Assembly (NCBI RefSeq): GCF_004217115.1
Contig: NZ_SHKN01000001.1
Span: 2,297,781 to 2,361,780, forward strand
Direction of reading: 5' to 3'
DNA length: 64,000 bases
Origin: Ancylomarina subtilis
GTDB lineage: Bacteria; Bacteroidota; Bacteroidia; Bacteroidales; Marinifilaceae
Shown: in pieces, positions 35,760 to 45,473 of the stretch
How positions within the stretch are numbered: the first letter of the stretch is position 1
Layout: each line of letters opens with the position of its first letter
The notes under the pieces: model-generated
What the model was told of the DNA's origin: nothing
Databases searched by the model: none
The model's input: only the letters and a program-made list of their open reading frames with translations
Position numbers and translations under genes: made by a program

Positions 35760-37616
35760 CTAATTTGAATAAAACTTATATGACTCCTTAATGGCTTCAA
35801 ATACAATATTTGAATGAAGGTTATTATTATCCAGGGCTTTCATATCAGGTGTTGTTACACTATAACTTCCGTAAAGAGTTGTTGTTATCTGATCATTTTC
35901 AATGATAGCATAATTCTGATCTGCTCCAGCAACAAACCACTCTGGAGAGGATGTTTCCCACAAACATTTACCTATTGAAAAATCGCTGGCAGGATTCTGA
36001 CATCCCTGATTGTAATTCAACAAAGTTGAAGCGATATCGTAATGCAAACTCCTGTGTGTAAACACTTGTGGACTCATGCCTGGCCATAGTACAGCCAATG
36101 GCACATGAGTTTGTGCATCACTAAAGTTACTCCCGTGTCCCCAATAATTCATTTTGTTATCATTAAATTCCTGAGCATGATCACCCGTGAACACAACAAT
36201 TGTATTATCCAAAAGTTGACGTTTATCAAGATCAACAAGTACTTTTCCCACAAGAGAATCAACATAATTCAATGTGTTTTTATACAAATTTAAAAAGGGT
36301 TTAGGATCAGTATCATCATCTAAAGTTAAATAATTAGGTGCCGACCAAGTCGGTTGAAATGGGGCATGTGTAGGATCAGGATGAGAATAACCATGAGCCG
36401 AATCATAAAAGAGAAAACCAAAGAAGGGCTGCTCATTGGCCTTGGAATAATTCGAATCAATAAAATCCAACCACTCTTCAGTTATTTTAGCATCACGCAC
36501 ATAGGGTGCCTTATTTTTTGAATCTGTTTTGATTCTCAGATGATCAATATCGGCAAAAACAGTTTGATGAAAAGCCGGATGAGTTAGGTTTGAACTTGCA
36601 AATATCCCAAATTTATAATTCTGTTCGGCTAAAGTATGCATCAACATAGGTCTTTGACAATTGGCTTTCATGGTATTCCAATAAGCGAAACTTGGCAAAC
36701 CATAAAAAAGTGAGAAAATACCCCCTCTGGTTCCACAACTTCCACTTTGATGATTCTTAAACATCAGAGCATTACTGTTATACCGACTAATATTTGGAGT
36801 CACCAATGAATCCAAACAGTCTGCTCGCCAACAATCAACAACTACAAATAAAATATTATATAATTTTCCCTTCTCAAATTGCAGTTTATGAGCCGGATAT
36901 CTCATATTCCTCAAATCAGCATTCTTCTTTATAACCTTATTCTTTGCCAAAACCTCCGGATCAATCAAATTCAATTTCTTGAACAATCCATTTGCTGTAA
37001 GGGGGAAATACAAAGGGTAAACATGAGCATTTTTTGTGATTGGGCTATAACTCATTGCAGATGCATAAGCATGCCCCAAGTGACTAAAAATCATAAACCC
37101 AAGCAGAGCAAACAAAATTGTTTTTTGCTTAAATTTTAAAAACATTTCCTTTTTCCACATCCAGCTACCCACTAAAAATTCAAGCGTCAAAAGAAGTAAT
37201 ATAGAACCTATTGCTATAAAATACATCGAACCTGAAAACTGAAAGATATCTCCTGCGGCTCCACTAAATAGCATATCTAAAACAAATTTGTTCAGATGGA
37301 AACGATATTGAGAAAAGATAAATGAATCTATCGTAAAAAAAATGAGTCCTACGGTGTTTAGAATAGAAGCAAGTATGAGAATGAATTTCTGATTTCGAAA
37401 AGGAATTGAAAGTAACAAAGGAAGGATCATTACAATTAAAGCGATGGAGCCCACATGCCCTATGGCAGTTGCCCCAATATACAACCATTGCCAAATACCG
37501 TGTGTAAAATCGATATATGCACCATAACGAAATGAAAAAAGAATAAACAACAGACTATTAAAAATAGAAAAACTGATGAGCCATTGTATGTGAGGCTTCT
37601 TAAAAAAAGGAATCAT
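35760..37616 (-). CDS. YejM-like inner-membrane protein with sulfatase-fold domain
   Basis: A 618-residue protein: five membrane helices (about 12-180, DUF3413-like) followed by a periplasmic alkaline-phosphatase/sulfatase-fold domain (about 245-600). LFVVVDCWRADCLD, SGSCGTRGGIFSLFYG (Thr at the usual nucleophile position) and FTGDHAQEFND are recognisable. In E. coli, YejM (PbgA/LapC) adjusts LPS synthesis by controlling LpxC turnover and is thought not to act as a sulfatase. A similar lipid-related role is plausible. The gene is alone and converges with the TIGR01777 gene. Confidence 0.78.
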   Translation of the reverse strand: MIPFFKKPHIQWLISFSIFNSLLFILFSFRYGAYIDFTHGIWQWLYIGATAIGHVGSIALIVMILPLLLSIPFRNQKFILILASILNTVGLIFFTIDSFIFSQYRFHLNKFVLDMLFSGAAGDIFQFSGSMYFIAIGSILLLLTLEFLVGSWMWKKEMFLKFKQKTILFALLGFMIFSHLGHAYASAMSYSPITKNAHVYPLYFPLTANGLFKKLNLIDPEVLAKNKVIKKNADLRNMRYPAHKLQFEKGKLYNILFVVVDCWRADCLDSLVTPNISRYNSNALMFKNHQSGSCGTRGGIFSLFYGLPSFAYWNTMKANCQRPMLMHTLAEQNYKFGIFASSNLTHPAFHQTVFADIDHLRIKTDSKNKAPYVRDAKITEEWLDFIDSNYSKANEQPFFGFLFYDSAHGYSHPDPTHAPFQPTWSAPNYLTLDDDTDPKPFLNLYKNTLNYVDSLVGKVLVDLDKRQLLDNTIVVFTGDHAQEFNDNKMNYWGHGSNFSDAQTHVPLAVLWPGMSPQVFTHRSLHYDIASTLLNYNQGCQNPASDFSIGKCLWETSSPEWFVAGADQNYAIIENDQITTTLYGSYSVTTPDMKALDNNNLHSNIVFEAIKESYKFYSN

Positions 37617-37717
37617 GCTATAATAAAGATATTGTTCTTATCAAATTTACAAAACTATATCCATATCATTATACAATCAATTTAACTATGTTAAAATTAA
37701 TTAATATCATAATAAAA

Positions 37718-37744
37718 AAGCTATCTCATAAAATGAGACAGCTT
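37718..37744 (-). terminator. Terminator of the efp gene
   Basis: AAGCT-A-TCTCAT pairs with ATGAGA-C-AGCTT around an AAA loop; on the minus strand the stem is followed by six T. Confidence 0.8.
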
Positions 37745-37769
37745 AAAAAAAAGTTTTAGCTAAAAGAGC

Positions 37770-38339
37770 CTATTGCTTTACACGCTCAACATATTCCTTG
37801 TTACGTGTATCAACCTTAATAATATCACCCGTGTTAATGAATAAAGGTACCATAATAGTTGCACCTGTTTCAATTGTAGCAGCCTTTAGTGAGTTTGTTG
37901 AAGAAGTATCACCACGAAGACCAGGTTCTGTGTATGTCACTTCCATAACAACGTGCGCCGGAAGTTCAACGTAAAGTGGTGTTTCTGTATCAGCGTGAAT
38001 AACAGCTTCAACGTGATCCCCTTCTTTTAAAAGATCAGGAGCATTAAACAATTCCTCTTCCAAAGCAATCTGCTCGTAAGTCTCGGTATGCATCAAGTTA
38101 TACCCCATATCATCCTTATAAAGAAACTGATAAGGACGACGCTCAATACGAGCAACATCAATCTTTAATCCTGCTGTAAAGGTATTGTCGATAATCTTAC
38201 CTGTTTTTACATTTCTCAATTTAGTTCTTACGAAAGCTGGACCTTTACCAGGCTTAACATGCTGGAATTGAACAATCGTATATAAACCAGTCTTAAAATG
38301 GATACACATACCATTCTTAAAATCTGCAGTACTTGCCAT
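37770..38339 (-). CDS. efp: Elongation factor P
   Basis: A 189-residue protein of normal EF-P length with three beta domains. It relieves ribosome stalling at proline runs. The domain I loop VKPGKGPAFVR has Lys32 at the tip, the position modified by lysylation or other modifications in many bacteria. The C-terminal domain has GLRGDTSSTNSLKAATIETGA and FINTGDIIKVDTRNKEYVER, both typical. It is a single gene with its own terminator. Confidence 0.96.
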   Translation of the reverse strand: MASTADFKNGMCIHFKTGLYTIVQFQHVKPGKGPAFVRTKLRNVKTGKIIDNTFTAGLKIDVARIERRPYQFLYKDDMGYNLMHTETYEQIALEEELFNAPDLLKEGDHVEAVIHADTETPLYVELPAHVVMEVTYTEPGLRGDTSSTNSLKAATIETGATIMVPLFINTGDIIKVDTRNKEYVERVKQ

Positions 38340-38474
38340 GTTGTAATATATTAATTAAAAATTATCCGTATAAATTTCTCCGCAAAAGTAAGAGAAACTA
38401 TCCTCAATTAGAAATATTATGCAGATATTGTGCATTTTGCAGGAATAATGAAGCCTTTTGGGGGATAAAAGAGA

Positions 38475-39236
38475 TTAAAAATCGTCTTCATCAACAACTT
38501 GATGAGGGAAATTAATCAAATCGCAACGCAAGGATCCTATAAACAAGTCGAATTGAACACGAACAGGCACCTTATTTTCATCAGCAGAAATCCAAATCTT
38601 AAGATCATCTTTATCTTTGAAAATTCTTCCTGTTTCAACAATTGGTATAAACTTATAACACTTAATTTTCCCAAGTTTACTATTAATGGTTTCGTACCCC
38701 ATGAATTTAAACTGTAAAAGGAAAGGTTCATCAGAAAAATAAGTATCAATCTTTAAATTCTGGCCCTTAACCAGATCAGAATTAAACAATTTCACACGTG
38801 CGTAATAAAAAGCGGAAAGAATATCATGAACACCTTCAACAACATCATGTTCACCGGATTTTTTGCTATAAACCTTATTATTTTCCCTATCAAAAACAAG
38901 TTCGTTATAGCGTTTATAATTGCCTTCTTTAATATCCCGGATTGCTTTTATAGGTAATAATGTTTCCTTATCTACATAACTCTCATAGGTATTTTTCACC
39001 CCAAAAAGAGAGTTTGTCACCCCTGTAGTTCGGCCACTCAGGATCAAATGCTGAACCTCTTCTCCCTTATAACGTTCCGTCTTGAGCTTTAGGCTCGCTT
39101 TACCACCCTGAATAAATCCATAATGAATAATGTACTTCAGGTGTTCTGTTTTTCTCTTAAGCATAACATCACCTTCAGCAAAAACTGAGTTCGAAAAAAA
39201 AAGGATCGCAGAAAATAACACGTAAATATTTCGCAT
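38475..39236 (-). CDS. Exported DUF3108 domain protein
   Basis: A 253-residue protein with a Sec signal peptide (about 1-20). The mature part matches DUF3108: LKYIIHYGFIQGGKASLKL near the N-terminus, SYVDKETLLPIKAIRDIKEGNYKRYNELVFD in the middle, and ADENKVPVRVQFDLFIGSLRCDLI at the end. It is predicted to form a lipid-binding-like beta structure in the periplasm; the function is not known. It lies 66 bp downstream of tsaB on the same strand. Confidence 0.82.
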   Translation of the reverse strand: MRNIYVLFSAILFFSNSVFAEGDVMLKRKTEHLKYIIHYGFIQGGKASLKLKTERYKGEEVQHLILSGRTTGVTNSLFGVKNTYESYVDKETLLPIKAIRDIKEGNYKRYNELVFDRENNKVYSKKSGEHDVVEGVHDILSAFYYARVKLFNSDLVKGQNLKIDTYFSDEPFLLQFKFMGYETINSKLGKIKCYKFIPIVETGRIFKDKDDLKIWISADENKVPVRVQFDLFIGSLRCDLINFPHQVVDEDDF

Positions 39237-39302
39237 AAGTAATGGCTTTAAAGAGTATCAGTTACTCAATATCGCCATTTCAATGCAAAAAAACGAATGC
39301 TT

Positions 39303-40013
39303 TTAAAAGATATTTTTCTTTGGAGTTGTTGCTACAAAATCTTTGAGGTAAAAGGGCTCGAAGTAAGCAACATCTTCAAAAGTCCCTGCCTGGTACTTTA
39401 CTTCAGCTAATTGAACCATTCCAACAGCAGTAGGCGTGATATCCGAAACAAATATTGCATTCGAACTCTGGAGGCTGGATTGGCATTTTGATGAACCATC
39501 ACCAAAAAAGACAATTTCGTTCTTCTTTAAATCTTCAGCAAAAGAATTTTCATCAATGATTTCGGCAGAAATTTCACGCATCTCTTCATTTTTATGAGAA
39601 TAAAAAGCGGTATACACTTCCATTCTTCTTGCATCAATCATCGGACAAAAAATACATGCTTCAGGATCTCCCAACTGTGAAAGGAGAGCTTCATTTTTCA
39701 ACAAAGGAGCCGTCATGGCTTGCAAGGTACTCACCGCAATTAATGGCAAGCTGCTGCCATAACAAAGACCTTTTGCAGTTGAAACACCAATACGCAAACC
39801 CGTATAAGAACCCGGGCCCATACTTACTGCAACAGCATCAAGATCATTCGGAGTGAGCTGATTTTCTTTCAGAATAGCATCTATGAATACAGTAAGATGT
39901 GTCGCATGATTCATGCCCTCTTTATTCTCTTTATAGGCAAGTAATCCACCATCTTTCCCTAATGAAACTGAACAAACTGAAGTGGATGTTTCTATATTTA
40001 GTATTAAAGCCAT
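39303..40013 (-). CDS. tsaB: tRNA threonylcarbamoyladenosine synthesis protein TsaB
   Basis: A 236-residue ASKHA-fold protein. LILNIETSTSVCSVSL at the N-terminus and VSMGPGSYTGLRIGVSTAKGLCYG (about 64-87) are clear TsaB/YeaZ marks. TsaB activates TsaD in making t6A37 on tRNAs that read ANN codons. The ATG at 40013 is the natural start. Confidence 0.94.
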   Translation of the reverse strand: MALILNIETSTSVCSVSLGKDGGLLAYKENKEGMNHATHLTVFIDAILKENQLTPNDLDAVAVSMGPGSYTGLRIGVSTAKGLCYGSSLPLIAVSTLQAMTAPLLKNEALLSQLGDPEACIFCPMIDARRMEVYTAFYSHKNEEMREISAEIIDENSFAEDLKKNEIVFFGDGSSKCQSSLQSSNAIFVSDITPTAVGMVQLAEVKYQAGTFEDVAYFEPFYLKDFVATTPKKNIF

Positions 40014-40164
40014 TGTTTTGAGTCGTTACGTATAAATCGGTATCCGATTTTCCTTTTATTGATATAAGGCAATTATAATTTATAAACGCCATCAGTCTGC
40101 AAATTTAAACTATAAAAAGGGAATAAGAAAGCACCTTTACATCGACTTAGATAAAGACCTGATT

Positions 40165-40201
40165 AAAAAAAAACTCCGATTCGAAATTCATCGAACCGGA
40201 G
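40165..40201 (-). terminator. Terminator of the efflux operon
   Basis: CTCCG/CGGAG and TTCGA/TCGAA stems (40174-40201), followed on the minus strand by nine T. It lies right after the TolC-like gene. Confidence 0.85.
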
Positions 40202-40226
40202 CAACTAAACTTACTTGAAAACTTGA

Positions 40227-41621
40227 CTATAAACTGATTTCGACTCCATTATAGAAGTCTATGATTTTTGTTCTAAAAATGTATTCGTATTTAGCTTGTA
40301 ACAAATTCGATTTCGATCTTAACAGATTATTTTTTGCTTCATTGTAATCAACCGAATTTACCAATCCTAAATTAAATTTCTCTTCGGTATAACGGAAGGC
40401 CTCTTCAGTAGAAGATACAGCAGTCTGACTCGAGAAATATTTTTTCATGGCTGCAATAGCATTAGCATGTGCCTGTTGAATTTCCTTACGTAGCACATTC
40501 TTTGTATTCTCTAAATTCAATCTGGAACGATCGATATTGACCTTGGCATTACTGATATTCCTATTTACTATTCCACCATTAAATATTGGGATATTCAACT
40601 GAAACCCGAATGCTTTTCTCTCTCGACTTCTTAATTGATCAGAAAGTCTCATTTCAGAACGAATAACAGTTCTTTGTGGATTACCTAAATCATCTAAAAT
40701 TGGATTTCCAGTACCATCAACCAATGTCCCAATCTCAGGAAAATCATTTGAATAAGATGATCCCCAAGAAGCATACATGGATAAAGAAGGTGTTCTTTGA
40801 CTTTTAGCTATACTAAGTCCTTTCTCTGAACTTTCCAATCTTAAATTTGCAGACTTAATCCCTGGTCGAAATTTCAATGAATTTGAAAATACCGATTCTG
40901 GATCGATCATCGACTGAGTAGCATTAACAACAGGTAGTTGAGGAATGGAAATATCGAAGTTCTCAATTTGTTCCAAATCTAATAATTGAGCTAAATCCAA
41001 CAAGCTCAAATCTAGATTATTTTGTGAATTAACTACTGTTAAATCTTCCTGAGCAGCCTGAGCTTTCTGCTCCATTAATGTTCCTTTAGGCAAGGTACCT
41101 GCTTCAACTAAAACTTCAGTTCTTTCAATCTGTAATTGAGTAATCTTTAGTTGATCTTTTGCTACTTGAAGGAGTTCTTTTTTGAATAAAATATCCAAAT
41201 AATAGGACGTAATATTTAAGGCTAAATCCTCTTTAGCTTTCTCTACATCCTGAAGTGATGCTTTTAAATCCAATTCATTCTGCTTAAGTGTGTTCCTTTT
41301 CTTAAACCCCTCAAACAAAGTCAAGTTTGATGATACTGATAATGAACCGCTCTCAATGTTTTGATCAGAATAAGTATTGGTACTATTTAATGTACGTCCA
41401 TAATTAAACCCATAATCAACTCCACCTCTTAAACTTGGTAGCATATCTAATTTTGACTGTTTGGTATTATTTGCCTGAACATCAGCATCCAACTTTTTAA
41501 GTTGAAGTGATATATTGTGCTCGTTCGCGTAATCGATACATTTCTTTAGACTCCATTTTTCCTGGGCTTTAACACCCAACACTAAAGAAAACAGAAGAGC
41601 AACTAGGAATATTTTTTTCAT
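40227..41621 (-). CDS. TolC-family outer-membrane efflux channel
   Basis: A 464-residue protein with a signal peptide (about 1-19) and the long helical repeats of the OEP/TolC family. Helix stretches such as NTLKQNELDLKASLQDVEKAKEDLAL and, in the second repeat, NVLRKEIQQAHANAIAAMKKY are separated by strand-like parts (SLSMYASWG, GFQLNIPIFNGG). The trimer forms the exit duct of the export system encoded upstream. It is the last gene of an ATPase-permease-permease-adaptor-TolC operon read right to left. Confidence 0.9.
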   Translation of the reverse strand: MKKIFLVALLFSLVLGVKAQEKWSLKKCIDYANEHNISLQLKKLDADVQANNTKQSKLDMLPSLRGGVDYGFNYGRTLNSTNTYSDQNIESGSLSVSSNLTLFEGFKKRNTLKQNELDLKASLQDVEKAKEDLALNITSYYLDILFKKELLQVAKDQLKITQLQIERTEVLVEAGTLPKGTLMEQKAQAAQEDLTVVNSQNNLDLSLLDLAQLLDLEQIENFDISIPQLPVVNATQSMIDPESVFSNSLKFRPGIKSANLRLESSEKGLSIAKSQRTPSLSMYASWGSSYSNDFPEIGTLVDGTGNPILDDLGNPQRTVIRSEMRLSDQLRSRERKAFGFQLNIPIFNGGIVNRNISNAKVNIDRSRLNLENTKNVLRKEIQQAHANAIAAMKKYFSSQTAVSSTEEAFRYTEEKFNLGLVNSVDYNEAKNNLLRSKSNLLQAKYEYIFRTKIIDFYNGVEISL

Positions 41622-41664
41622 ATAGAATTAAATTTTGTTTTTTGACGAAAATGAATTTTACAGA

Positions 41665-42825
41665 TTAGCTGTTAGATTTTTTCTTTTTCTTCTTCTCCTC
41701 ATCCTTCTTTCTCTTCATCTCCTTCATCTGCTCAATCTTAGACATCTTCTCGCCCTTGATTTTGTCATCTTTACTTATTCCATCTAGGATTTCGATATTA
41801 ATACCATCCGATAAACCTGTTTTAACGAAACGCTTTTCAAAAACCTGAGGTGCTGTTTCAATATTTACAAAACTGGAATCGTTACTAAACTCTAACAAAC
41901 TCTCATTTACGGCCAATACCTTCTCACGTTTGTCAAGAACAATTTCGGCATTAGCACTATAACCTGAACGAATAAAGTGGTCATTATCCAACTCAACAGA
42001 TGCCTTAATTTCGAACTGAATGGCTCCATTTTCGGCAACGCCTTTAGGTGAAATATATTCCAGGTGAGCATTAAACTTATAATCCTCAATCGCACCAATA
42101 GTTAATTTCAGATTCATACCTTGTTTAATTTTTCCAACCTCAGTTTCATCAACTTTACCCTGAAAAATCATCTCCCCCATATCCGCTACGATAGCAACGG
42201 TTGTTCCTTCATTAAAGGTATTACTCTGAATAACAGAATAACCTTCCTTAACCGGAATATCAAGAATCATCCCCTCAATGGTCGATCGAATAATTGTATT
42301 AGTCACAGCGCCTGACTTAGAAGTAACCCCCTCCTTTATTAACTGAAGATTATCCTTAGCTGACTTTAATTCTTCTTGCGCACTACGAAAAGCTAAACGT
42401 GGCTTTTGGAAATCTGCTTCAGAAATCACTTTTTTCTCATAAAGTAACTTATCACGGTTGTAATTAATCTGAGCATCTTCAAAATTAATTTGAGCTCTTT
42501 CAACCCTTGACTCTGCTGAATTCAGATTAATCATATCAGGAATAATCTTGATTTTAGCAATCTTATCTCCTTTTTTTAACATCTGACCTGGCTCAACAAA
42601 CAAGGTTTCAACAATACCAGACACCCCTTGAGGTTTAATTTTAATTTCTTTTCTAGGAATAACAGAGCCAGTAGCAACTGTCTTTTTTACGATATCGGTA
42701 ATCTCCGGAGATTTTGTATCGTACAGCTCAGGTTTCTCTTGTGATTTATTGTAAAGGAAACCTATGGTTCCTAAAAAAAGACCGATAAAGAATACGATCA
42801 ATACAATTCTAAAAACTTTTTTCAT
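41665..42825 (-). CDS. Periplasmic adaptor (MacA/HlyD type) of an ABC exporter
   Basis: A 386-residue membrane-fusion protein. One N-terminal helix (about 6-24) anchors it; then a beta-barrel/lipoyl part (VSGIVETLFVEPGQMLKKGDKIAKI), a helical hairpin (about 100-165), the second lipoyl half (IRSTIEGMILDIPVKEGYSV), and C-terminal beta domains. The last 30 residues are an unusual lysine-rich tail (KRKKDEEKKKKKKSNS). It links the ABC permeases to the TolC channel. The next gene downstream is that channel, 43 bp away. Confidence 0.9.
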   Translation of the reverse strand: MKKVFRIVLIVFFIGLFLGTIGFLYNKSQEKPELYDTKSPEITDIVKKTVATGSVIPRKEIKIKPQGVSGIVETLFVEPGQMLKKGDKIAKIKIIPDMINLNSAESRVERAQINFEDAQINYNRDKLLYEKKVISEADFQKPRLAFRSAQEELKSAKDNLQLIKEGVTSKSGAVTNTIIRSTIEGMILDIPVKEGYSVIQSNTFNEGTTVAIVADMGEMIFQGKVDETEVGKIKQGMNLKLTIGAIEDYKFNAHLEYISPKGVAENGAIQFEIKASVELDNDHFIRSGYSANAEIVLDKREKVLAVNESLLEFSNDSSFVNIETAPQVFEKRFVKTGLSDGINIEILDGISKDDKIKGEKMSKIEQMKEMKRKKDEEKKKKKKSNS

Positions 42826-42860
42826 ATCAATGTTATTTCAAGTGTTATATCTAGTTTTAT

Positions 42861-44111
42861 TTATTCGTAACGTAAAGCATCCACTGGTTTGATCTTCATG
42901 GCTCTCTGTGCCGGCAATAAGCCTGCAATACAGCCAAAGACAACCAAAACGCCAAGGGCAACAAAGGCCACTTTTATATCAACATAAGGATTCATTATCA
43001 TCGCATTGGGATCGCCCGCGGTCATTTTACCAGCCGCCTCCACTATCAGGACTCCGATAACCAAACCCCAGAAGCCTGCAAAGGTGGTTAGAAAAACAGA
43101 TTCAGTAACTATCTGACTAACAATAGATAGCGGTCTGGCGCCAATGGCTCGTTTCACCCCAATTTCACGGGTTCGTTCTTTTACCACAACATGCATAATG
43201 TTGCTAACACCAATAATTCCCGTTATAAGAACGCCAAAACCAATCACCCAAAACAGAAAGCCAATGCTATTAAACAAGCCAAATATTTTATTGAAGATTT
43301 TAGCCAGATTAAAATGACCAAAAGCTTCTTCATCATCAGGGCTTATTTTGTGTCGACGAGCCAAAAGACTAATGATATTGTCTTCAATATCCTCAACAGA
43401 CTCGCCAACCTTTGCTGTTGCCATAAAAACGTTGAATTTCTCACCTCTGTTGTATATTTTTTGAAGTGTGGTATAGGGCATTTGAACAATATCATCACTC
43501 ATCCCCATATTACGACTCAATGGTTTAACGGTTCCAATAATTTGAAAGAAGATCCCATTTATCTTCAAATACTGTCCTATGGGTTCCTCATCATCTTCAA
43601 ACATGAGTTCGACTACCCGAGGTCCGATCGTTATCACCTTTCTCATCTCTTTCAGATCATTTTCATTGATGAATCGTCCAGTAAGAACATCTACCGGAAC
43701 CACCCTATTCATTTCTGGTGAAGTCCCCTTAATCTTAAAATTCCCTTTTTTCTCTTTTTTAAACGTATTATAATTAGCTCCGCCACTCCATGCATTAATC
43801 TGAGGTGCAACATCCTCAATTTCAGGAATTGATCGTTTCATCGCAATCAAATCCGTATTATCAAACTGAAAGCTTCGATTTCTAGGTAGACCTTTAAAAG
43901 TTTTTGTCGTTTTTTCAGTCCAAAAGATGGTTGAATTCGTTGCCAAGTTCCCCAGGTTTGATTTCATTCTATTTTGAAACCCCATTCCCAGCCCCAAAAG
44001 AGTGACTAAGATCAAAATCCCAAACATCACCCCTGAGCCTGTCAGAGCCGTTCTTAATTTATTTTTCTTGAGAGCAGACGTAATTTCCTGCCATTTATCC
44101 AAATCGAACAT
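42861..44111 (-). CDS. MacB-type ABC exporter permease, second of two
   Basis: A 416-residue permease without ATPase domain: an N-terminal helix (TALTGSGVMFGILILVTLLGLGMG), a periplasmic MacB core domain (about 50-245), and an FtsX domain with three helices (FWVIGFGVLITGIIGVSNIM, with VKERTREIGVKRAIGA as the coupling loop). It begins MFDLDKWQEITSALKKNKLRT, close to the start of the next permease, so the pair likely form a heterodimer made by an old duplication. In E. coli MacB one protein carries both ATPase and permease. Confidence 0.9.
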   Translation of the reverse strand: MFDLDKWQEITSALKKNKLRTALTGSGVMFGILILVTLLGLGMGFQNRMKSNLGNLATNSTIFWTEKTTKTFKGLPRNRSFQFDNTDLIAMKRSIPEIEDVAPQINAWSGGANYNTFKKEKKGNFKIKGTSPEMNRVVPVDVLTGRFINENDLKEMRKVITIGPRVVELMFEDDEEPIGQYLKINGIFFQIIGTVKPLSRNMGMSDDIVQMPYTTLQKIYNRGEKFNVFMATAKVGESVEDIEDNIISLLARRHKISPDDEEAFGHFNLAKIFNKIFGLFNSIGFLFWVIGFGVLITGIIGVSNIMHVVVKERTREIGVKRAIGARPLSIVSQIVTESVFLTTFAGFWGLVIGVLIVEAAGKMTAGDPNAMIMNPYVDIKVAFVALGVLVVFGCIAGLLPAQRAMKIKPVDALRYE

Positions 44112-44194
44112 TCTTTTGTTTTTTTGATTTTGAATCGAATCTCTTTAACACCTTTTGAGATAAGATTCCTTTCAATTACTTACTTAAAAAGAAA

Positions 44195-45448
44195 CTATTC
44201 ATCTCTAAGTGCATCAATCGGTTGAATAGACGCAGCTCGTCGTGCCGGGAAAAATCCGGCCAAAGCACCCGTAACAACAAGAACAATTGTTGCACCAACG
44301 GCTATTCCTAAATCTACTTGAGGGTTTAAGAAATAAATTGCAGCCGGAGGGTATAACTTCTCAATCCAATTGAATTTACTAATCATTTCCAGCAAGCCCA
44401 CACCGGCAATCAGTCCAAAATATCCTGAAGCAGCTGTAATAAAGATGGATTCCATCAACACAAGAGATATAACCGAAGCTGGAGAAGCTCCAATTGCTTT
44501 TCGAATACCAATCTCTTTGGTTCTTTCTTTTACAACAATCATCATGATATTGAAAACACCAATAACACCCAGTAGAATTGTAAAAATCCCGATGATCCAG
44601 ACAAATTTTTCGATGCCACTAAACATGGCTGAAAACTGCTTTGAATTCTCAATATTATTCTGAATCCATAATGCATTTCTATCTTCTCGACTAAAATTGT
44701 GTATGGCAGCCATTTTATAAGTAATCTGCTTCTCAATTTCTTTACTTTCCTCTACAGACACATTATCCAGAGTAAAAGATATACGACGCAAATGATCATT
44801 ATTATTAAAAATTTTCTGAGCGACTGTAATTGGGATGTAAATATCACGGGAATTCTCTTCAAAATCTTTCTTTATGAAAACACCAACAACCTTAAACTTG
44901 ATCTTATTGATATTGATGAATTTTCCCAGAGAAGTCTCCTTAGGGAATAAGATTTTTTCTACTTCATCCTGAATAATTACAACCTTACGATGCTCTGCAA
45001 TATCGATTTTATTAAGAAAGCGTCCTTCGATAACATCAAAGTTCTTTATCTCCTTATAGGTATCATGAATTGGAGAAACATTAAAGTTTCCAAAATTATC
45101 TTTATAAGATATAACTTCTGCTCCCGGAATATAGCTCATTGCAGAAATAGCATCTATTTTACCAATCGACTTTTTAAGACTCTCTAAATCGGCATTTACC
45201 ATTTGAATCCACTTCCCTTCAGGAGTCCCCTTATAAGCCTTAGTGGTTCGTCCACCCCATATCTGCATACTGTTTGTCGCATCCTGAGCGAAAACATCCT
45301 TCATTCCATTTCGCAGCCCTCTACCGGCCCCTAACAGGAAAATAAGCATGAAAATCCCTGTAGCGACAGAAAATCCAGTAAGAAAGGTTCGTGTTTTATT
45401 TTTTCTAATGGTACTGAAGATCTCGTTCCATTTATCTCTATCAAACAT
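44195..45448 (-). CDS. MacB-type ABC exporter permease, first of two
   Basis: A 417-residue permease like its neighbour: start MFDRDKWNEIFSTIRKNKTRT, a helix, a periplasmic MacB domain, and a three-helix FtsX domain with VKERTKEIGIRKAIGASPAS. It is 26 bp downstream of the ATPase gene and 83 bp before the second permease. Together the two should form the transmembrane pair driven by the shared ATPase. Confidence 0.9.
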   Translation of the reverse strand: MFDRDKWNEIFSTIRKNKTRTFLTGFSVATGIFMLIFLLGAGRGLRNGMKDVFAQDATNSMQIWGGRTTKAYKGTPEGKWIQMVNADLESLKKSIGKIDAISAMSYIPGAEVISYKDNFGNFNVSPIHDTYKEIKNFDVIEGRFLNKIDIAEHRKVVIIQDEVEKILFPKETSLGKFININKIKFKVVGVFIKKDFEENSRDIYIPITVAQKIFNNNDHLRRISFTLDNVSVEESKEIEKQITYKMAAIHNFSREDRNALWIQNNIENSKQFSAMFSGIEKFVWIIGIFTILLGVIGVFNIMMIVVKERTKEIGIRKAIGASPASVISLVLMESIFITAASGYFGLIAGVGLLEMISKFNWIEKLYPPAAIYFLNPQVDLGIAVGATIVLVVTGALAGFFPARRAASIQPIDALRDE

Positions 45449-45473
45449 AGTCTGAAATTAAAGTTCTCGTAAA

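Noticed and set aside
43191-43721. 176-residue open frame opposite the second permease gene
   Set aside because: It is the antisense of a well-supported permease and its translation shows no protein-like features.
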